Of a stretch of DNA of 46,195 nucleotides, positions 16,391-24,477 are shown piece after piece. Position numbers and translations under genes: made by a program. The first letter of the stretch is position 1. The number at the start of each line of letters is the position of its first letter. The notes below the pieces were generated by a model. The model was not told the origin of the DNA. It saw only the letters and a program-made list of their open reading frames with translations, and made no database searches. Origin of the DNA: an uncultured Roseobacter sp. (GTDB lineage Bacteria > Pseudomonadota > Alphaproteobacteria > Rhodobacterales > Rhodobacteraceae); contig CAJXIL010000012.1 of NCBI GenBank assembly GCA_913054455.1, positions 1-46,195 of the forward strand, given 5' to 3'.

Positions 16391-18442
16391 TCACCCCTCA
16401 AATTCCATGATCACCTCGTCAACCGCTAGGCTGTCGCCAGCGCTTGCATTGATCTTGGCAACCACGCCTTTTTTCTCGGCGCGCAGGATGTTTTCCATTT
16501 TCATCGCCTCAACGGTACACAACGCCTGGCCCTCATGGACCTCATCGCCAACCGCGACATCAACCTTGACGATCAAGCCAGGCATTGGGCAAAGCAGCAG
16601 TTTAGATGTATCAGGTGCGACCTTCTCAGGCATCAGCGCAGCCAGTTCCGCTTGGCGCGGCGTCCGCACATGCACCTTGAGATCTGCTCCACGGGATCGG
16701 ATGCGGAAACCGCCCGAGATTTTGCCAACTTTCAGAACCAAAGGCGCACCATCGGCGTCCAAAGTGGCCAATTGGTCGCCAGGGGTCCAGTCACTGGAGA
16801 TACGCATCTGGTCGCCCCCGTCAAAGGTGACGGTTGAGCCCAATTGATCTGCCTCGATAGAGACAGGGAAATCCTGCCCCTGAAGGGAGACAACCCAGTC
16901 AGAGCCCACGCGCCGCTCATGATTGTCCATCCGGCCAGAGACCCGCGTGCGGCGAATTTCGGCAACCCGGTGCATCGCAGCAGCAGAGGCCGCAATACGG
17001 CGCAGATCTGCTTCGGGCAGCTCAACGCCAGTGAACCCCTCGGGATATTGCTCCTCGATAAAGGCCGTGGTCATGGCGCCCTCAATAAAGATCGGGTGAT
17101 CCATCACTGCCGACAGGAAAGGCAGGTTGTGGCCGATGCCTTCGACCTCAAACCCGTCCAATGCGTTGCGCATTGCCTCAATCGCCTGATCGCGGGTGGG
17201 CGCCCAGGTGCAAAGCTTGGCAATCATCGGGTCATAATACATCGAGATTTCGCCGCCCTCATAGACGCCGGTATCATTGCGTACCGCGATCCCCTCCCCT
17301 GCGGGCGCATCTCCCTGCCATTTGCCGTTGTCCAGCAGCGGACCACCCGACAGCTCGGCTGGGGGACGATAGCGGGTCAGACGGCCGATCGAGGGCAGGA
17401 AGCCACGATAGGGATCTTCGGCATAGAGCCGGTTTTCAATCGCCCAACCGTTCAGCTGTACATCTTCTTGCTTGATGGTCAGCGGCTCCCCATTGGCCAC
17501 CCGGATCATTTGCTCAACCAGATCAACGCCGGTAATCAGCTCGGTGACCGGGTGTTCCACCTGCAGGCGTGTGTTCATTTCCAGGAAGTAGAAGTTCTTA
17601 TCGCCATCAACGATGAATTCCACGGTGCCCGCAGAGGCATAATCCACCGCCTGCGCCAGAGCGACCGCCTGTTCACCCATGGCCTTACGGGTGGCCTCAT
17701 CCAGGAAGGGGCTTGGGGCTTCTTCGACAACTTTTTGCTGGCGACGCTGGATCGAGCACTCGCGCTCGCCCAGATAGATGCCATTGCCATGGGCGTCGCA
17801 AAGCACTTGAATTTCGATGTGACGCGGCTGGGTCACAAATTTCTCGATAAAGATCCGGTCATCACCAAAGGAGTTGGCCGCCTCGTTCTTGGAGGACTGG
17901 AAACCTTCGCGAGCCTCCTCGTCGTTCCAGGCAATCCGCATGCCCTTGCCGCCGCCGCCCGCCGAGGCTTTCAGCATCACCGGATAGCCGATCTGCTGCG
18001 AGATTTTCACAGCTTCATCAGCATCCTCGATCAGGCCCATATGACCTGGAACGGTGGAAACGCCCGCTTCCTTGGCGATCTTCTTTGAGGTGATCTTGTC
18101 ACCCATCTTTTCAATGGCTCCCACGGGCGGGCCAACAAAGGCGACCCCTTCGGCCGCCAGGGCCTCGGCGAACTTGGAGTTTTCCGACAGGAAACCGTAG
18201 CCAGGATGAACCGCCTGAGCGCCAGTTGCGCGAATGGCCTCCATCACCTTGTCGATAACAATATAGGACTGATTGGCTGGGGGCGGGCCGATATGGACCG
18301 CCTCATCGGCCATTTGCACATGCAGGGCCTGCTTGTCCGCGTCCGAATAGATAGCAACGGTTTTGATACCCATCTTGCGTGCAGACTTGATAACACGGCA
18401 GGCGATCTCGCCCCGGTTCGCGATCAGGATCTTTTCAAACAT
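16391..18442 (-). CDS. pccA: Propionyl-CoA carboxylase alpha subunit (biotin carboxylase and carrier)
   Basis: This 683-residue subunit carboxylates its own biotin with bicarbonate and ATP and passes the carboxyl group to PccB, making (S)-methylmalonyl-CoA. The biotin carboxylase domain covers about 1-450, with FEKILIANRGEIACRVI at the N-terminus, the ATP-binding glycine loop ASAGGGGKGMR near 165 and the EMNTRLQVEHPVTE signature near 290. A BT-like linker domain follows (about 515-600). The C-terminal biotinyl domain has EAMKM with the biotinylated Lys at about 648. The ATG at 18442 is chosen since it starts at the universal MFEKILIANRGE sequence. It lies only 36 bases after a strong hairpin on the same strand. 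Length matches the characterised Ruegeria enzyme. Confidence 0.97.
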   Translation of the reverse strand: MFEKILIANRGEIACRVIKSARKMGIKTVAIYSDADKQALHVQMADEAVHIGPPPANQSYIVIDKVMEAIRATGAQAVHPGYGFLSENSKFAEALAAEGVAFVGPPVGAIEKMGDKITSKKIAKEAGVSTVPGHMGLIEDADEAVKISQQIGYPVMLKASAGGGGKGMRIAWNDEEAREGFQSSKNEAANSFGDDRIFIEKFVTQPRHIEIQVLCDAHGNGIYLGERECSIQRRQQKVVEEAPSPFLDEATRKAMGEQAVALAQAVDYASAGTVEFIVDGDKNFYFLEMNTRLQVEHPVTELITGVDLVEQMIRVANGEPLTIKQEDVQLNGWAIENRLYAEDPYRGFLPSIGRLTRYRPPAELSGGPLLDNGKWQGDAPAGEGIAVRNDTGVYEGGEISMYYDPMIAKLCTWAPTRDQAIEAMRNALDGFEVEGIGHNLPFLSAVMDHPIFIEGAMTTAFIEEQYPEGFTGVELPEADLRRIAASAAAMHRVAEIRRTRVSGRMDNHERRVGSDWVVSLQGQDFPVSIEADQLGSTVTFDGGDQMRISSDWTPGDQLATLDADGAPLVLKVGKISGGFRIRSRGADLKVHVRTPRQAELAALMPEKVAPDTSKLLLCPMPGLIVKVDVAVGDEVHEGQALCTVEAMKMENILRAEKKGVVAKINASAGDSLAVDEVIMEFEG

Positions 18443-18470
18443 TGGCAGTCCCTTGTTCTTTTGTATGCCG

Positions 18471-18480
18471 AAATGCAAAA
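18471..18480 (-). promoter_or_regulatory. Single TTTTGCATTT half-site in the pccA leader
   Basis: On the minus strand TTTTGCATTT lies about 30-40 bases before the pccA start, overlapping the T-tract of the hairpin. It resembles the TTTGCAA/TTTGCATA elements at pccB and pccR. A single half-site is weak evidence. Confidence 0.3.
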
Positions 18481-18516
18481 CGCCGCAGGCGCGCTCTTGG
18501 CGCGCTTGCGGCGTTT
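18478..18516 (-). terminator. 17-bp hairpin between the glycine-zipper gene and pccA
   Basis: On the minus strand AAACGCCGCAAGCGCGC pairs with GCGCGCCTGCGGCGTTT (one G-U wobble) across a five-base loop and is followed by a T-rich tract (TTTTGCATTT). This is a typical intrinsic terminator for the glycine-zipper lipoprotein gene. Because pccA starts 36 bases later, it could also act as an attenuator in a longer pccA leader. Confidence 0.8.
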
Positions 18517-18579
18517 GCGTGAATATCTGCTGTCGCCCGGTTGGGCTGACAGATCAGTGAAACTGTTGCAGGGGTTGCC

Positions 18580-18783
18580 CTAGCAACGACCTGGGTTTTC
18601 CTTGCAGTAGATAAGATTGGCCGCTGTGCCGACCGCAGCCCCAGTGAGCAAATGCCCTCCCAGCAAAGCTGAGCCAACGGCGCCTGCCCCGGCCCCAAAG
18701 GCCACTTGTTCCCCTGTGGTGTCGCCACAGGCTGACAGGGCTGTAAAAAGTCCCAGCGCAGAGGTGTATAGGATTGCCCGCAT
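18580..18783 (-). CDS. Small glycine-zipper lipoprotein
   Basis: This 67-residue protein has a lipoprotein signal (MRAILYTSALGLFTALSAC, Cys near residue 19). A glycine-zipper-like stretch follows, GAGAGAVGSALLGGHLLTGAAVG (about 28-50), of the kind that packs membrane-associated helices in small outer-membrane lipoproteins. It ends in a short tail with two Cys (YCKENPGRC). AAGGAG lies about nine bases before the ATG at 18783 and fixes this start over the longer frame to 18825. It precedes pccA, from which it is separated by the strong hairpin. Function unknown; an envelope role is inferred. Confidence 0.82.
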   Translation of the reverse strand: MRAILYTSALGLFTALSACGDTTGEQVAFGAGAGAVGSALLGGHLLTGAAVGTAANLIYCKENPGRC

Positions 18784-19090
18784 GATGATACTCCTTCTCT
18801 TGGGGAGAGTTGTTCTCCCCTCCAAGAAGCAGGCGCTACGCCATCTGGCAATCGCGCGACACGCAAGCCGCTCAAATGAGCAGCCCTGCGCCCAAAAGCA
18901 CGGTTAGCTCGGCGGGCTTTCGCCACCCTAGCCGGCAGAGGTGCGCAATGGGTGTCTTTACTCTGGCCAGGATTGCACTGGCTAGGATTTGTCCGCCCCG
19001 ACGATAGGGCAAAGCTCACATCCTCGCCCAGAACAACAAGGCACAGGCCCTGCTCCCTGCGATCAAACACGCGATGCTTTGCCCCACTCA
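18784..19090. other. Intergenic stretch with a 5' leader hairpin
   Basis: These 307 bases lie between two minus-strand genes and hold no convincing gene. The only clear structure is an inverted repeat at 18802-18820 (GGGGAGA, five-base loop, TCTCCCC), which in the transcript would form just ahead of the ribosome binding site of the glycine-zipper gene. The promoter for that gene probably lies further upstream in this stretch. Confidence 0.5.
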
Positions 19091-19447
19091 TCACAGGCTT
19101 TTCCCCTCAAAAGCTTCTGGAAAAGACCGTTGAGCCAGTTCAACATCAAGAACCAGAAGAGCCTCATAGGAGGCCGGATCAAAGGGATCTTCGGCAGGAA
19201 GAACTTCGCGACCAAAAAGCCAGCTCAACCGGCCCGCATCCAGATTGCCACGTTCAAACGGCTGGTCGCCAAACTGCTGCAACAGGGCCTGCATAAAGGC
19301 GGCATCGGCGCGCCGATCTGCTGGCTTGCGATCGCGAAATCTCTCGCGCTTGGTCAGCGCGGTCACCCCTTTGGGATTGGGGCGGCGGACGATAAATTGA
19401 AAATCTGTTCCCGGCAGGCGGCCGGGAAACCCTCGGTGCTTTAGCAT
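19091..19447 (-). CDS. Hypothetical protein in the pcc region
   Basis: This 118-residue soluble protein is not recognised. It starts with a basic segment (MLKHRGFPGRLPGTDFQFIVRRP), followed by a charged helical part and QALLQQFGDQPFERGNLDAGRLSWLFGRE, then an acidic C-terminal third with ASYEALLVLDVELAQRSF. No signal peptide, membrane segment or metal motif is visible. It is co-oriented with pccB and pccA and lies about 70 bases downstream of the 46-residue lipoprotein, beyond that gene's hairpin. Codon use looks like the neighbours, so I regard it as real. Conservation of the gene next to pcc genes would need a comparison I cannot run. Confidence 0.65.
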   Translation of the reverse strand: MLKHRGFPGRLPGTDFQFIVRRPNPKGVTALTKRERFRDRKPADRRADAAFMQALLQQFGDQPFERGNLDAGRLSWLFGREVLPAEDPFDPASYEALLVLDVELAQRSFPEAFEGKSL

Positions 19448-19483
19448 GATGGTGCCTCCGATCCGGCACCCCTAGGGACGGCT

Positions 19484-19508
19484 GGGGCCGGCCACAGGGC
19501 CGGACCCC
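19484..19508 (-). terminator. Hairpin after the 46-residue lipoprotein
   Basis: On the minus strand GGGG-T-CCGGCC pairs with GGCCGGCCCC around the loop CTGT, with one bulged base. It begins eight bases after the TAA. A T-run is not evident. Confidence 0.55.
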
Positions 19509-19516
19509 ATGTGTCG

Positions 19517-19657
19517 TTACTTGTATTTTCCGGTGTAGGCGGGCTCAACCGAGATGGGCTCGGGCTCAACCACAACGAACTCTTCTTCACGGTTGCCACA
19601 AGCGGCAACCATCGCCAGCAGACCTGCCAGCGTGATAAACTTGATGCTCTTGGACAT
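19517..19657 (-). CDS. 46-residue lipoprotein (entericidin-sized)
   Basis: This very short gene is too small for ordinary ORF listing. The product MSKSIKFITLAGLLAMVAAC continues with GNREEEFVVVEPEPISVEPAYTGKYK. A lipoprotein signal has its lipobox MVAAC with the lipidated Cys at residue 20. The mature part is 27 residues, acidic and Pro/Val-rich. GGAGA lies six bases before the ATG and a hairpin follows the TAA directly, which supports a real gene. It resembles many small roseobacter lipoproteins of unknown role. It sits in the row of minus-strand genes between pccB and pccA. Confidence 0.75.
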   Translation of the reverse strand: MSKSIKFITLAGLLAMVAACGNREEEFVVVEPEPISVEPAYTGKYK

Positions 19658-19871
19658 TTCTGTCTCCTGAATGTGTTTCTGAGACCGCCAGAACCTGATG
19701 CCCTGTCCAGTCTCAACCTCAATTTGCGAATGGTCCTAGGGCCATTCGCGCCGAGGATAGCCCGATTACGCGCTGAATCACATCGAAAACCGCCCACCAA
19801 AGGACGCTGTGGCTGCAAAGCCGCAAAAATTCGCCCGTAGCAAGAGCGTGCCGCAAGATATTGTAGAGACA

Positions 19872-20321
19872 TTAAAACGCCTCCCAAATGCAGCGACCAT
19901 CATCAGGACGGTAGGCCTCAAAAAACTGGGTCGCCTCGGGGTCCGGCGTGCCAAACTCCACAGGCCGGTCAGAAAAGGAGATCACCACCATGCTGGGCGC
20001 AAGATCATGTTGGCGCAGATAATCCAAGGCCAGCGAGTCGCACAGATGGTCCATATCCGCAGCGCTGCGCTGGAAATCAATCCCCTCGCCCGCAGGGGTT
20101 GCCCCTTCACGCGAAATTCCAGGCGCAACAAACCGGAAGCGTGCCCAAAGCGCGCCTGGGCTGTCATCCAGCAAAACCTCTGACAACAGCACCTGCTGAC
20201 CCGAGGGCACCGCCACCGGAACAAAGGCCCCGGAGAGCGCAGCATCCTCGGCCCAAACGGATTGCACAGCCCACAAAAACACGGCGGCGCTGCCCCAAAA
20301 AACTGAGTTCACATTGGGCAT
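19872..20321 (-). CDS. Secreted DUF6497-like protein
   Basis: This protein of about 149 residues has a signal peptide (MPNVNSVFWGSAAVFLWAVQSVWAED, cleavage near 24). The mature domain has VPSGQQVLLSEVLLDDSPGALWARFRFVAP, a middle DMDHLCDSLALDYL segment and the ending SMVVISFSDRPVEFG and FFEAYRPDDGRCIWEAF. Two cysteines, one in each half, could pair in the periplasm. The function is unknown. The frame is open to an ATG at 20435 that overlaps the upstream stop as ATGA, but that would bury the signal peptide behind 38 residues. I therefore prefer 20321, and note that the coupled start is a real alternative. Confidence 0.72.
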   Translation of the reverse strand: MPNVNSVFWGSAAVFLWAVQSVWAEDAALSGAFVPVAVPSGQQVLLSEVLLDDSPGALWARFRFVAPGISREGATPAGEGIDFQRSAADMDHLCDSLALDYLRQHDLAPSMVVISFSDRPVEFGTPDPEATQFFEAYRPDDGRCIWEAF

Positions 20322-20431
20322 TAGACAATCAACCAATCCGCAACCCCGCCCCCCAATGACCTGGGCTCCTCCGGGCGGGGCTGCTGGCGCTGCGCCTATG
20401 GCGCGCGCTGTCTGGTGTTGGTTGTCGCGGA

Positions 20432-20854
20432 TCATTGTCCAGTCTCGACCTCTTTGTCAAACCCTGTTGTAGATTTGTGCAAAAATACTTCTGATTGCAC
20501 ATATTGTAAGCGCTTCTTGTCTCGCCGCGCATGGCGCAGCCAACGGCTCCGCTTGCTTTCATCCTCCAGAACCGCCCGGATCTCAGAGGCCAAGTTGCCT
20601 GGCACCCGCCCGGCAACACGGCCACCAGCCGTCACCAGCAGGCTCTCGCCCTGCCCTTCGATCCTCACCACCGGTGAAAACCCCCGTACATTTTGCACCG
20701 CCCGCCACATGTCCTGCCGGATCTGCTGCGCCAGCCGCAGCGGATCGCCGCCGATCAGCACCGTCTCTACCGCGACGTCGAAACGTGCAGGCAAACAGCG
20801 CGACAGCGTAAGGGCGTTGTCCGCGCGGGTGATATGCCAAGAGGTGCGGGTCAT
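20432..20854 (-). CDS. Hypothetical protein downstream of pccB
   Basis: This 140-residue soluble protein of unknown function has a compact core, strand-rich in the middle (VVRIEGQGESLLVTAGGRVAGRVP), then a helix LASEIRAVLEDESKRSRWLRHARRDKKR. The last 25 or so residues are encoded by markedly more AT-rich sequence and look like an add-on. Its start overlaps the stop of the upstream membrane-protein gene as ATGA, and its own stop again overlaps a possible downstream start as ATGA, so translation is probably coupled along pccB, membrane protein and this gene. Confidence 0.68.
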   Translation of the reverse strand: MTRTSWHITRADNALTLSRCLPARFDVAVETVLIGGDPLRLAQQIRQDMWRAVQNVRGFSPVVRIEGQGESLLVTAGGRVAGRVPGNLASEIRAVLEDESKRSRWLRHARRDKKRLQYVQSEVFLHKSTTGFDKEVETGQ

Positions 20855-21330
20855 TTTGCCGCTGGAGTTAGTGACGTCACTTCACTTGGCGATTGCCAGA
20901 TAATCGACAACACCAAGATAAAAAGTGACAGATAGCCGAAAGAACAAAGAACCCAAAACGGCCAAACCAGCCCTTGGCTTATGTTCAGCGCGTACTGCTC
21001 AGTGTATGCTGTAGAGTCTTTGGCCAAAGAAAGAATCCACTTAGCAAAGTCCTGCCCCTTAACAGACTCATTCCCGTCCCGCCGGTAGAGTTCCATCGCA
21101 TAAGTTGCTTGAATTGTCATAGCCATAGTCCAAGCAAGCAGAGTTGCGATAAAAAGCGTGACGACCCCGGTAGTTGCAAACACCTTTAGCCAAGTGCTCT
21201 CGACGTTCGCGAGATACCCTAGCTGGACCAGTATTAGGCCTAAAGGAACAGAAGCCACACCAATAGAAGCTTTGGACTGATCCGAGACTTCGGACAAAGC
21301 ATCTAAATAATTAGAGTCATCACGCGTCAT
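20851..21330 (-). CDS. Three-helix membrane protein of unknown function
   Basis: This 159-residue membrane protein has likely transmembrane segments at about 22-43, 49-73 and 122-146 and a soluble loop of about 45 residues between the second and third. The short N-terminus is acidic. It is not recognised as a known family. It begins eight bases after the pccB stop and its stop overlaps the next start as ATGA, so it is embedded in the pccB transcript. Its base composition is clearly lower in GC than pccB and pccA, and it uses more A/T-ending codons, suggesting later acquisition. Confidence 0.7.
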   Translation of the reverse strand: MTRDDSNYLDALSEVSDQSKASIGVASVPLGLILVQLGYLANVESTWLKVFATTGVVTLFIATLLAWTMAMTIQATYAMELYRRDGNESVKGQDFAKWILSLAKDSTAYTEQYALNISQGLVWPFWVLCSFGYLSLFILVLSIIWQSPSEVTSLTPAAK

Positions 21331-21338
21331 TGCTTAAC

Positions 21339-22871
21339 TCACAGAGGAATATTGTCGTGTTTCTTCCAGGGGTTCTCCAGCTTCTTACCGCGCAGCGAAG
21401 CAAAGGCCCGCGACACGCGGCGGCGAGTGGATTTGGGCTGTATCACCTCATCAATAAAGCCGCGCTCTGCCGCCACAAAGGGGTTGGCAAAACGGTCTTC
21501 ATAATCCGCTGTATGCGCTGCAATCTTCTCGGCATCACCTAAATCAGCACGATGGATGATCTCGGTCGCACCCTTGGCACCCATCACCGCAATTTCCGCC
21601 GTTGGCCAGGCGTAGTTGAAATCGCCGCGCAGGTGCTTGGAGGCCATCACGTCATAAGCGCCACCATAGGCCTTGCGAGTGATCACTGTGACCTTTGGAA
21701 CCGTCGCTTCACCGTAAGCAAACAGCAGTTTGGCACCATGCTTGATCACACCGCCATATTCCTGGCTGGTGCCGGGCAGGAAGCCGGGGACATCCACTAG
21801 GGTCAAAATCGGGATTTCAAAACAGTCACAGAAGCGCACAAACCGCGCCGCCTTGCGCGAGCTGTCGATATCCAGGCAACCGGCCAGAACCATGGGCTGG
21901 TTGGCGACAACCCCCACGGTCTGCCCCTCAAGACGGATAAAGCCGGTGATGATGTTCTTGGCGTAATCTTCCTGGATCTCGTAGAAATCGCCTTCATCCG
22001 CGACCTTAGCGATCAGCTCTTTCATATCATAGGGGCTGTTGGGATTCGCCGGGATCAGCGTATCCAGGCTGTCCTCGATGCGACCCGGTTCATCAAAGAA
22101 GGGGCGCACGGGCGGCTTTTCGCGATTGTTGAGCGGCAGGAAGTCAACTAGGCGGCGCACCTCGGCCAGGGCTTCAACATCGTTTTCGAAGGCCGCATCG
22201 GCGACCGAGGATTTTTTGGTATGGGTGGAAGCGCCGCCCAGTTCCTCGGCGGTGACGACCTCATTGGTGACGGTTTTGACCACATCGGGGCCGGTCACAA
22301 ACATGTAGGAAGTGTCTTTTACCATAAAGATGAAATCAGTCATCGCCGGTGAATAAACCGCGCCGCCAGCACAGGGGCCCATGATCACAGAGATCTGCGG
22401 CACGACGCCGCTGGCCATGATATTGCGCTGAAACACCTCGGCATAGCCTGCCAGCGAGTCGACGCCTTCCTGAATGCGCGCGCCACCAGAATCGTTTAGG
22501 CCGATGATTGGCGCGCCGTTTTGAATGGCCATATCCTGGATCTTGCAAATCTTTTGCGCATGGGTTGCCGAAAGCGATCCGCCAAAGACTGTGAAATCCT
22601 GACTGAACACATAGACCATACGCCCGTTGATTGTGCCCCAACCAGTAATCACGCCATCGCCTGCAGGCTTCTGATTTTCCATGCCAAAATCTGTACAGCG
22701 ATGAGACACAAACATGTCGAACTCTTCGAAACTGCCCTCATCCAGCAAAAGCTCGATCCGCTCGCGCGCGGTCAGCTTTCCGCGCCCGTGTTGCGCATCA
22801 ATGCGGCGCTGACCGCCTCCCAGTCGTGCGGCGCTGCGACGGTCTTCCAGCTCGGACAGAATATCTTTCAT
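21339..22871 (-). CDS. pccB: Propionyl-CoA carboxylase beta subunit (carboxyltransferase)
   Basis: This 510-residue subunit transfers the carboxyl group from PccA biotin to propionyl-CoA. It has tandem crotonase-like carboxyltransferase halves. The N-terminal half has [13 protein letters not shown] near 38 and the acyl-CoA-binding [12 protein letters not shown] near 128. The C-terminal half has [24 protein letters not shown] near 360 and [18 protein letters not shown] near 425. The length is normal. It is the first gene of a minus-strand series; its promoter region contains repeated TTTGCA elements expected for a PccR-type activator. PccR itself is encoded 2.9 kb away on the other strand. Confidence 0.97.
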   Translation of the reverse strand: MKDILSELEDRRSAARLGGGQRRIDAQHGRGKLTARERIELLLDEGSFEEFDMFVSHRCTDFGMENQKPAGDGVITGWGTINGRMVYVFSQDFTVFGGSLSATHAQKICKIQDMAIQNGAPIIGLNDSGGARIQEGVDSLAGYAEVFQRNIMASGVVPQISVIMGPCAGGAVYSPAMTDFIFMVKDTSYMFVTGPDVVKTVTNEVVTAEELGGASTHTKKSSVADAAFENDVEALAEVRRLVDFLPLNNREKPPVRPFFDEPGRIEDSLDTLIPANPNSPYDMKELIAKVADEGDFYEIQEDYAKNIITGFIRLEGQTVGVVANQPMVLAGCLDIDSSRKAARFVRFCDCFEIPILTLVDVPGFLPGTSQEYGGVIKHGAKLLFAYGEATVPKVTVITRKAYGGAYDVMASKHLRGDFNYAWPTAEIAVMGAKGATEIIHRADLGDAEKIAAHTADYEDRFANPFVAAERGFIDEVIQPKSTRRRVSRAFASLRGKKLENPWKKHDNIPL

Positions 22872-22928
22872 GGCTCAGATCCCCATATAGAATTTGCGAC
22901 AGACTACCGCCGACTTACCGCAGACCAA

Positions 22929-22990
22929 AGGTATAAATGGCAAATTTGCAAAAATGTTGCATACACCATTTGCATAAGTGAATATTTGCT
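22929..22990 (-). promoter_or_regulatory. pccB control region with PccR-type half-sites
   Basis: On the minus strand a possible -10 (TATACC, 22930-22935) is preceded by a run of related elements read from the plus strand as TTTGCAAA (22945-22952), GTTGCATA (22956-22963), TTTGCATA (22969-22976) and TTTGCTAA (22985-22992). The first lies where it would overlap the -35. Short-chain fatty acyl regulators such as PccR bind TTTGCAAA-type sites; this is family knowledge, and the assignment here is inferred. Confidence 0.65.
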
Positions 22991-23112
22991 AACCCAACTC
23001 ATTGTTTCCAAAATCGATCTAATACAACATATTTTTGCCGCAATGCGTTCACTCTTCGTTCAACCCCAGGAACTCAATATCGGGTTCACCGCAACCAAAC
23101 CTGGGCAGAACA

Positions 23113-24429
23113 ATGTTAAGTCGCGACGAAATCATCAAGGCCATGCAATACGAGCGCTTCCATTTGAGCGATCCGATCAACACGACGGGCAGCCCCCCTA
23201 TTCAGATCACCTATCAATACGCCGGTGGCAGTGAACCTGGCGACCTTCCGACCTCTGCTGATTATGACGGATGGCGCCGCATGAAGGCCTCCGAAAAAGC
23301 CGCATTCGAAGACGCGTTGGAGCATATCGAAAGCTACCTCAACGTTGAGTTCGTGCAGGTAAAACGTACCAGCGATCCGGACTTGAACGTTGCGGCGATC
23401 TCGCTACCGGGTGCCGTAATCGGCAGCGGTGGCTATAGCATTCGGTATCAAGGTGACAGCATCACACAATGGGATGGATTTGTTGCCTATGACGCAACAC
23501 TTAACCTATCCTCAGAGCGCTATACGGATCTGTTGTTACACGAACTGGGCCATGCCATGGGGCTGCGCCATACTTTTGAGGCCGACACCCCTATGCCAGA
23601 GCAATATGAGAGCAACCTCTATTCGCTCATGTCATACCAGGAGAACCCCTATAATGGCGAGCACAGCGATGCATTGATGCTATTTGATGTTCTGGCTCTG
23701 CAGGATATTTGGGGGGCTGCAGCCAACAATGAAGATGACACGCGCTACACGGGCTGCCGCACCAACACTGTCGACACCATCTGGGACAGCGGCGGCATTG
23801 ACACTCTGGATGCAACAGGTCGCACGGAGGGCGTCACTTTGGATTTGCGGCAAGGCGCCTTTTCCTCATTTGACTCGGATCATGACGTGGTAGTGGCCTT
23901 CGGCACGGAAATCGAAAACGCCTTTGGTGCGCTGGGGAACGACCGTATTGTCGGAAATTATCTTGATAACTTGCTCAGGGGACATGGCGGCAGAGACCTG
24001 CTGGCAGGCAAAGCCGGCGATGACCAGCTGGAGGGGGGCTGGGGTGATGACACCCTGTGGGGAGATCAGGGCGACGACGTGTTATTCGGCGGGCGCGGCA
24101 AAGACCGCGTAAAGGGCGGCACCGGGGACGACCGACTCATTGGTAGCCGGGGCAAAGACACCTTGGATGGTCAGGCAGGTGACGACCTCCTATCCGGGGG
24201 GCACGGTAGAGATATCTTTATATTTAAGAACCAGGGCGGCGCAGACACGGTGAGTGATTTCAAACCTGGCAAAGACATGCTCAAAATTATCGGGCATGGT
24301 GACATGGGCGACCTACTGGACCAGGCCCAGGATACTGAAAAAGGGCTCTTGTTCGATTTTGGCGCAGGCGACCGCCTGCTGTTGCATGATATAACCCTAA
24401 GTAGTCTCGGCGATGACTTTCTCATTTGA
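23113..24429 (+). CDS. Secreted M10-type zinc metalloprotease with RTX repeats
   Basis: This 438-residue serralysin-like protease probably leaves the cell through a type I secretion system: there is no N-terminal signal peptide and the C-terminus carries RTX calcium-binding repeats. The zinc site is HELGHAMGLRH at 143-153 (HExxHxxGxxH), and the Met-turn is SLMSYQE about 20 residues later. About nine GGxGxDxxx nonapeptides follow at roughly 275-370, then the conserved FKPGKDMLKI-type segment and a hydrophobic C-terminal tail typical of secretion signals. The start at 23113 gives a common helical N-terminus; upstream frames are not convincing. No secretion genes are adjacent. It is divergent from pccB and shares its control region. 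Confidence 0.88.
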   Translation: MLSRDEIIKAMQYERFHLSDPINTTGSPPIQITYQYAGGSEPGDLPTSADYDGWRRMKASEKAAFEDALEHIESYLNVEFVQVKRTSDPDLNVAAISLPGAVIGSGGYSIRYQGDSITQWDGFVAYDATLNLSSERYTDLLLHELGHAMGLRHTFEADTPMPEQYESNLYSLMSYQENPYNGEHSDALMLFDVLALQDIWGAAANNEDDTRYTGCRTNTVDTIWDSGGIDTLDATGRTEGVTLDLRQGAFSSFDSDHDVVVAFGTEIENAFGALGNDRIVGNYLDNLLRGHGGRDLLAGKAGDDQLEGGWGDDTLWGDQGDDVLFGGRGKDRVKGGTGDDRLIGSRGKDTLDGQAGDDLLSGGHGRDIFIFKNQGGADTVSDFKPGKDMLKIIGHGDMGDLLDQAQDTEKGLLFDFGAGDRLLLHDITLSSLGDDFLI

Positions 24430-24477
24430 GATGATCCAGCAATAGACAATCGCAATGGGCTGATCTAAGCCCAAGAC

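Noticed and set aside
15093-16394. 433-codon minus-strand frame
   Set aside because: It runs antisense over the DUF4174 gene and in another frame over the lipoprotein gene, both with clear signal peptides. Composition is Arg/Ser-rich and shadow-like.
16844-18088. 414-codon plus-strand frame opposite pccA
   Set aside because: It is fully antisense to pccA, which is certain. Its protein is rich in Gly, Arg, His and Ile without any domain, as expected for the shadow of a GC-rich gene.
18435-19094. 219-codon minus-strand frame
   Set aside because: It overlaps the glycine-zipper lipoprotein, which has a ribosome binding site and lipobox, and crosses the hairpin. It looks random.
23940-24220. Short tandem-like DNA repeats that might suggest a repeat array or CRISPR
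   Set aside because: They are codons for RTX nonapeptides (GGxGxDxxx) within the protease gene. Unit length and sequence vary, and there are no spacers.
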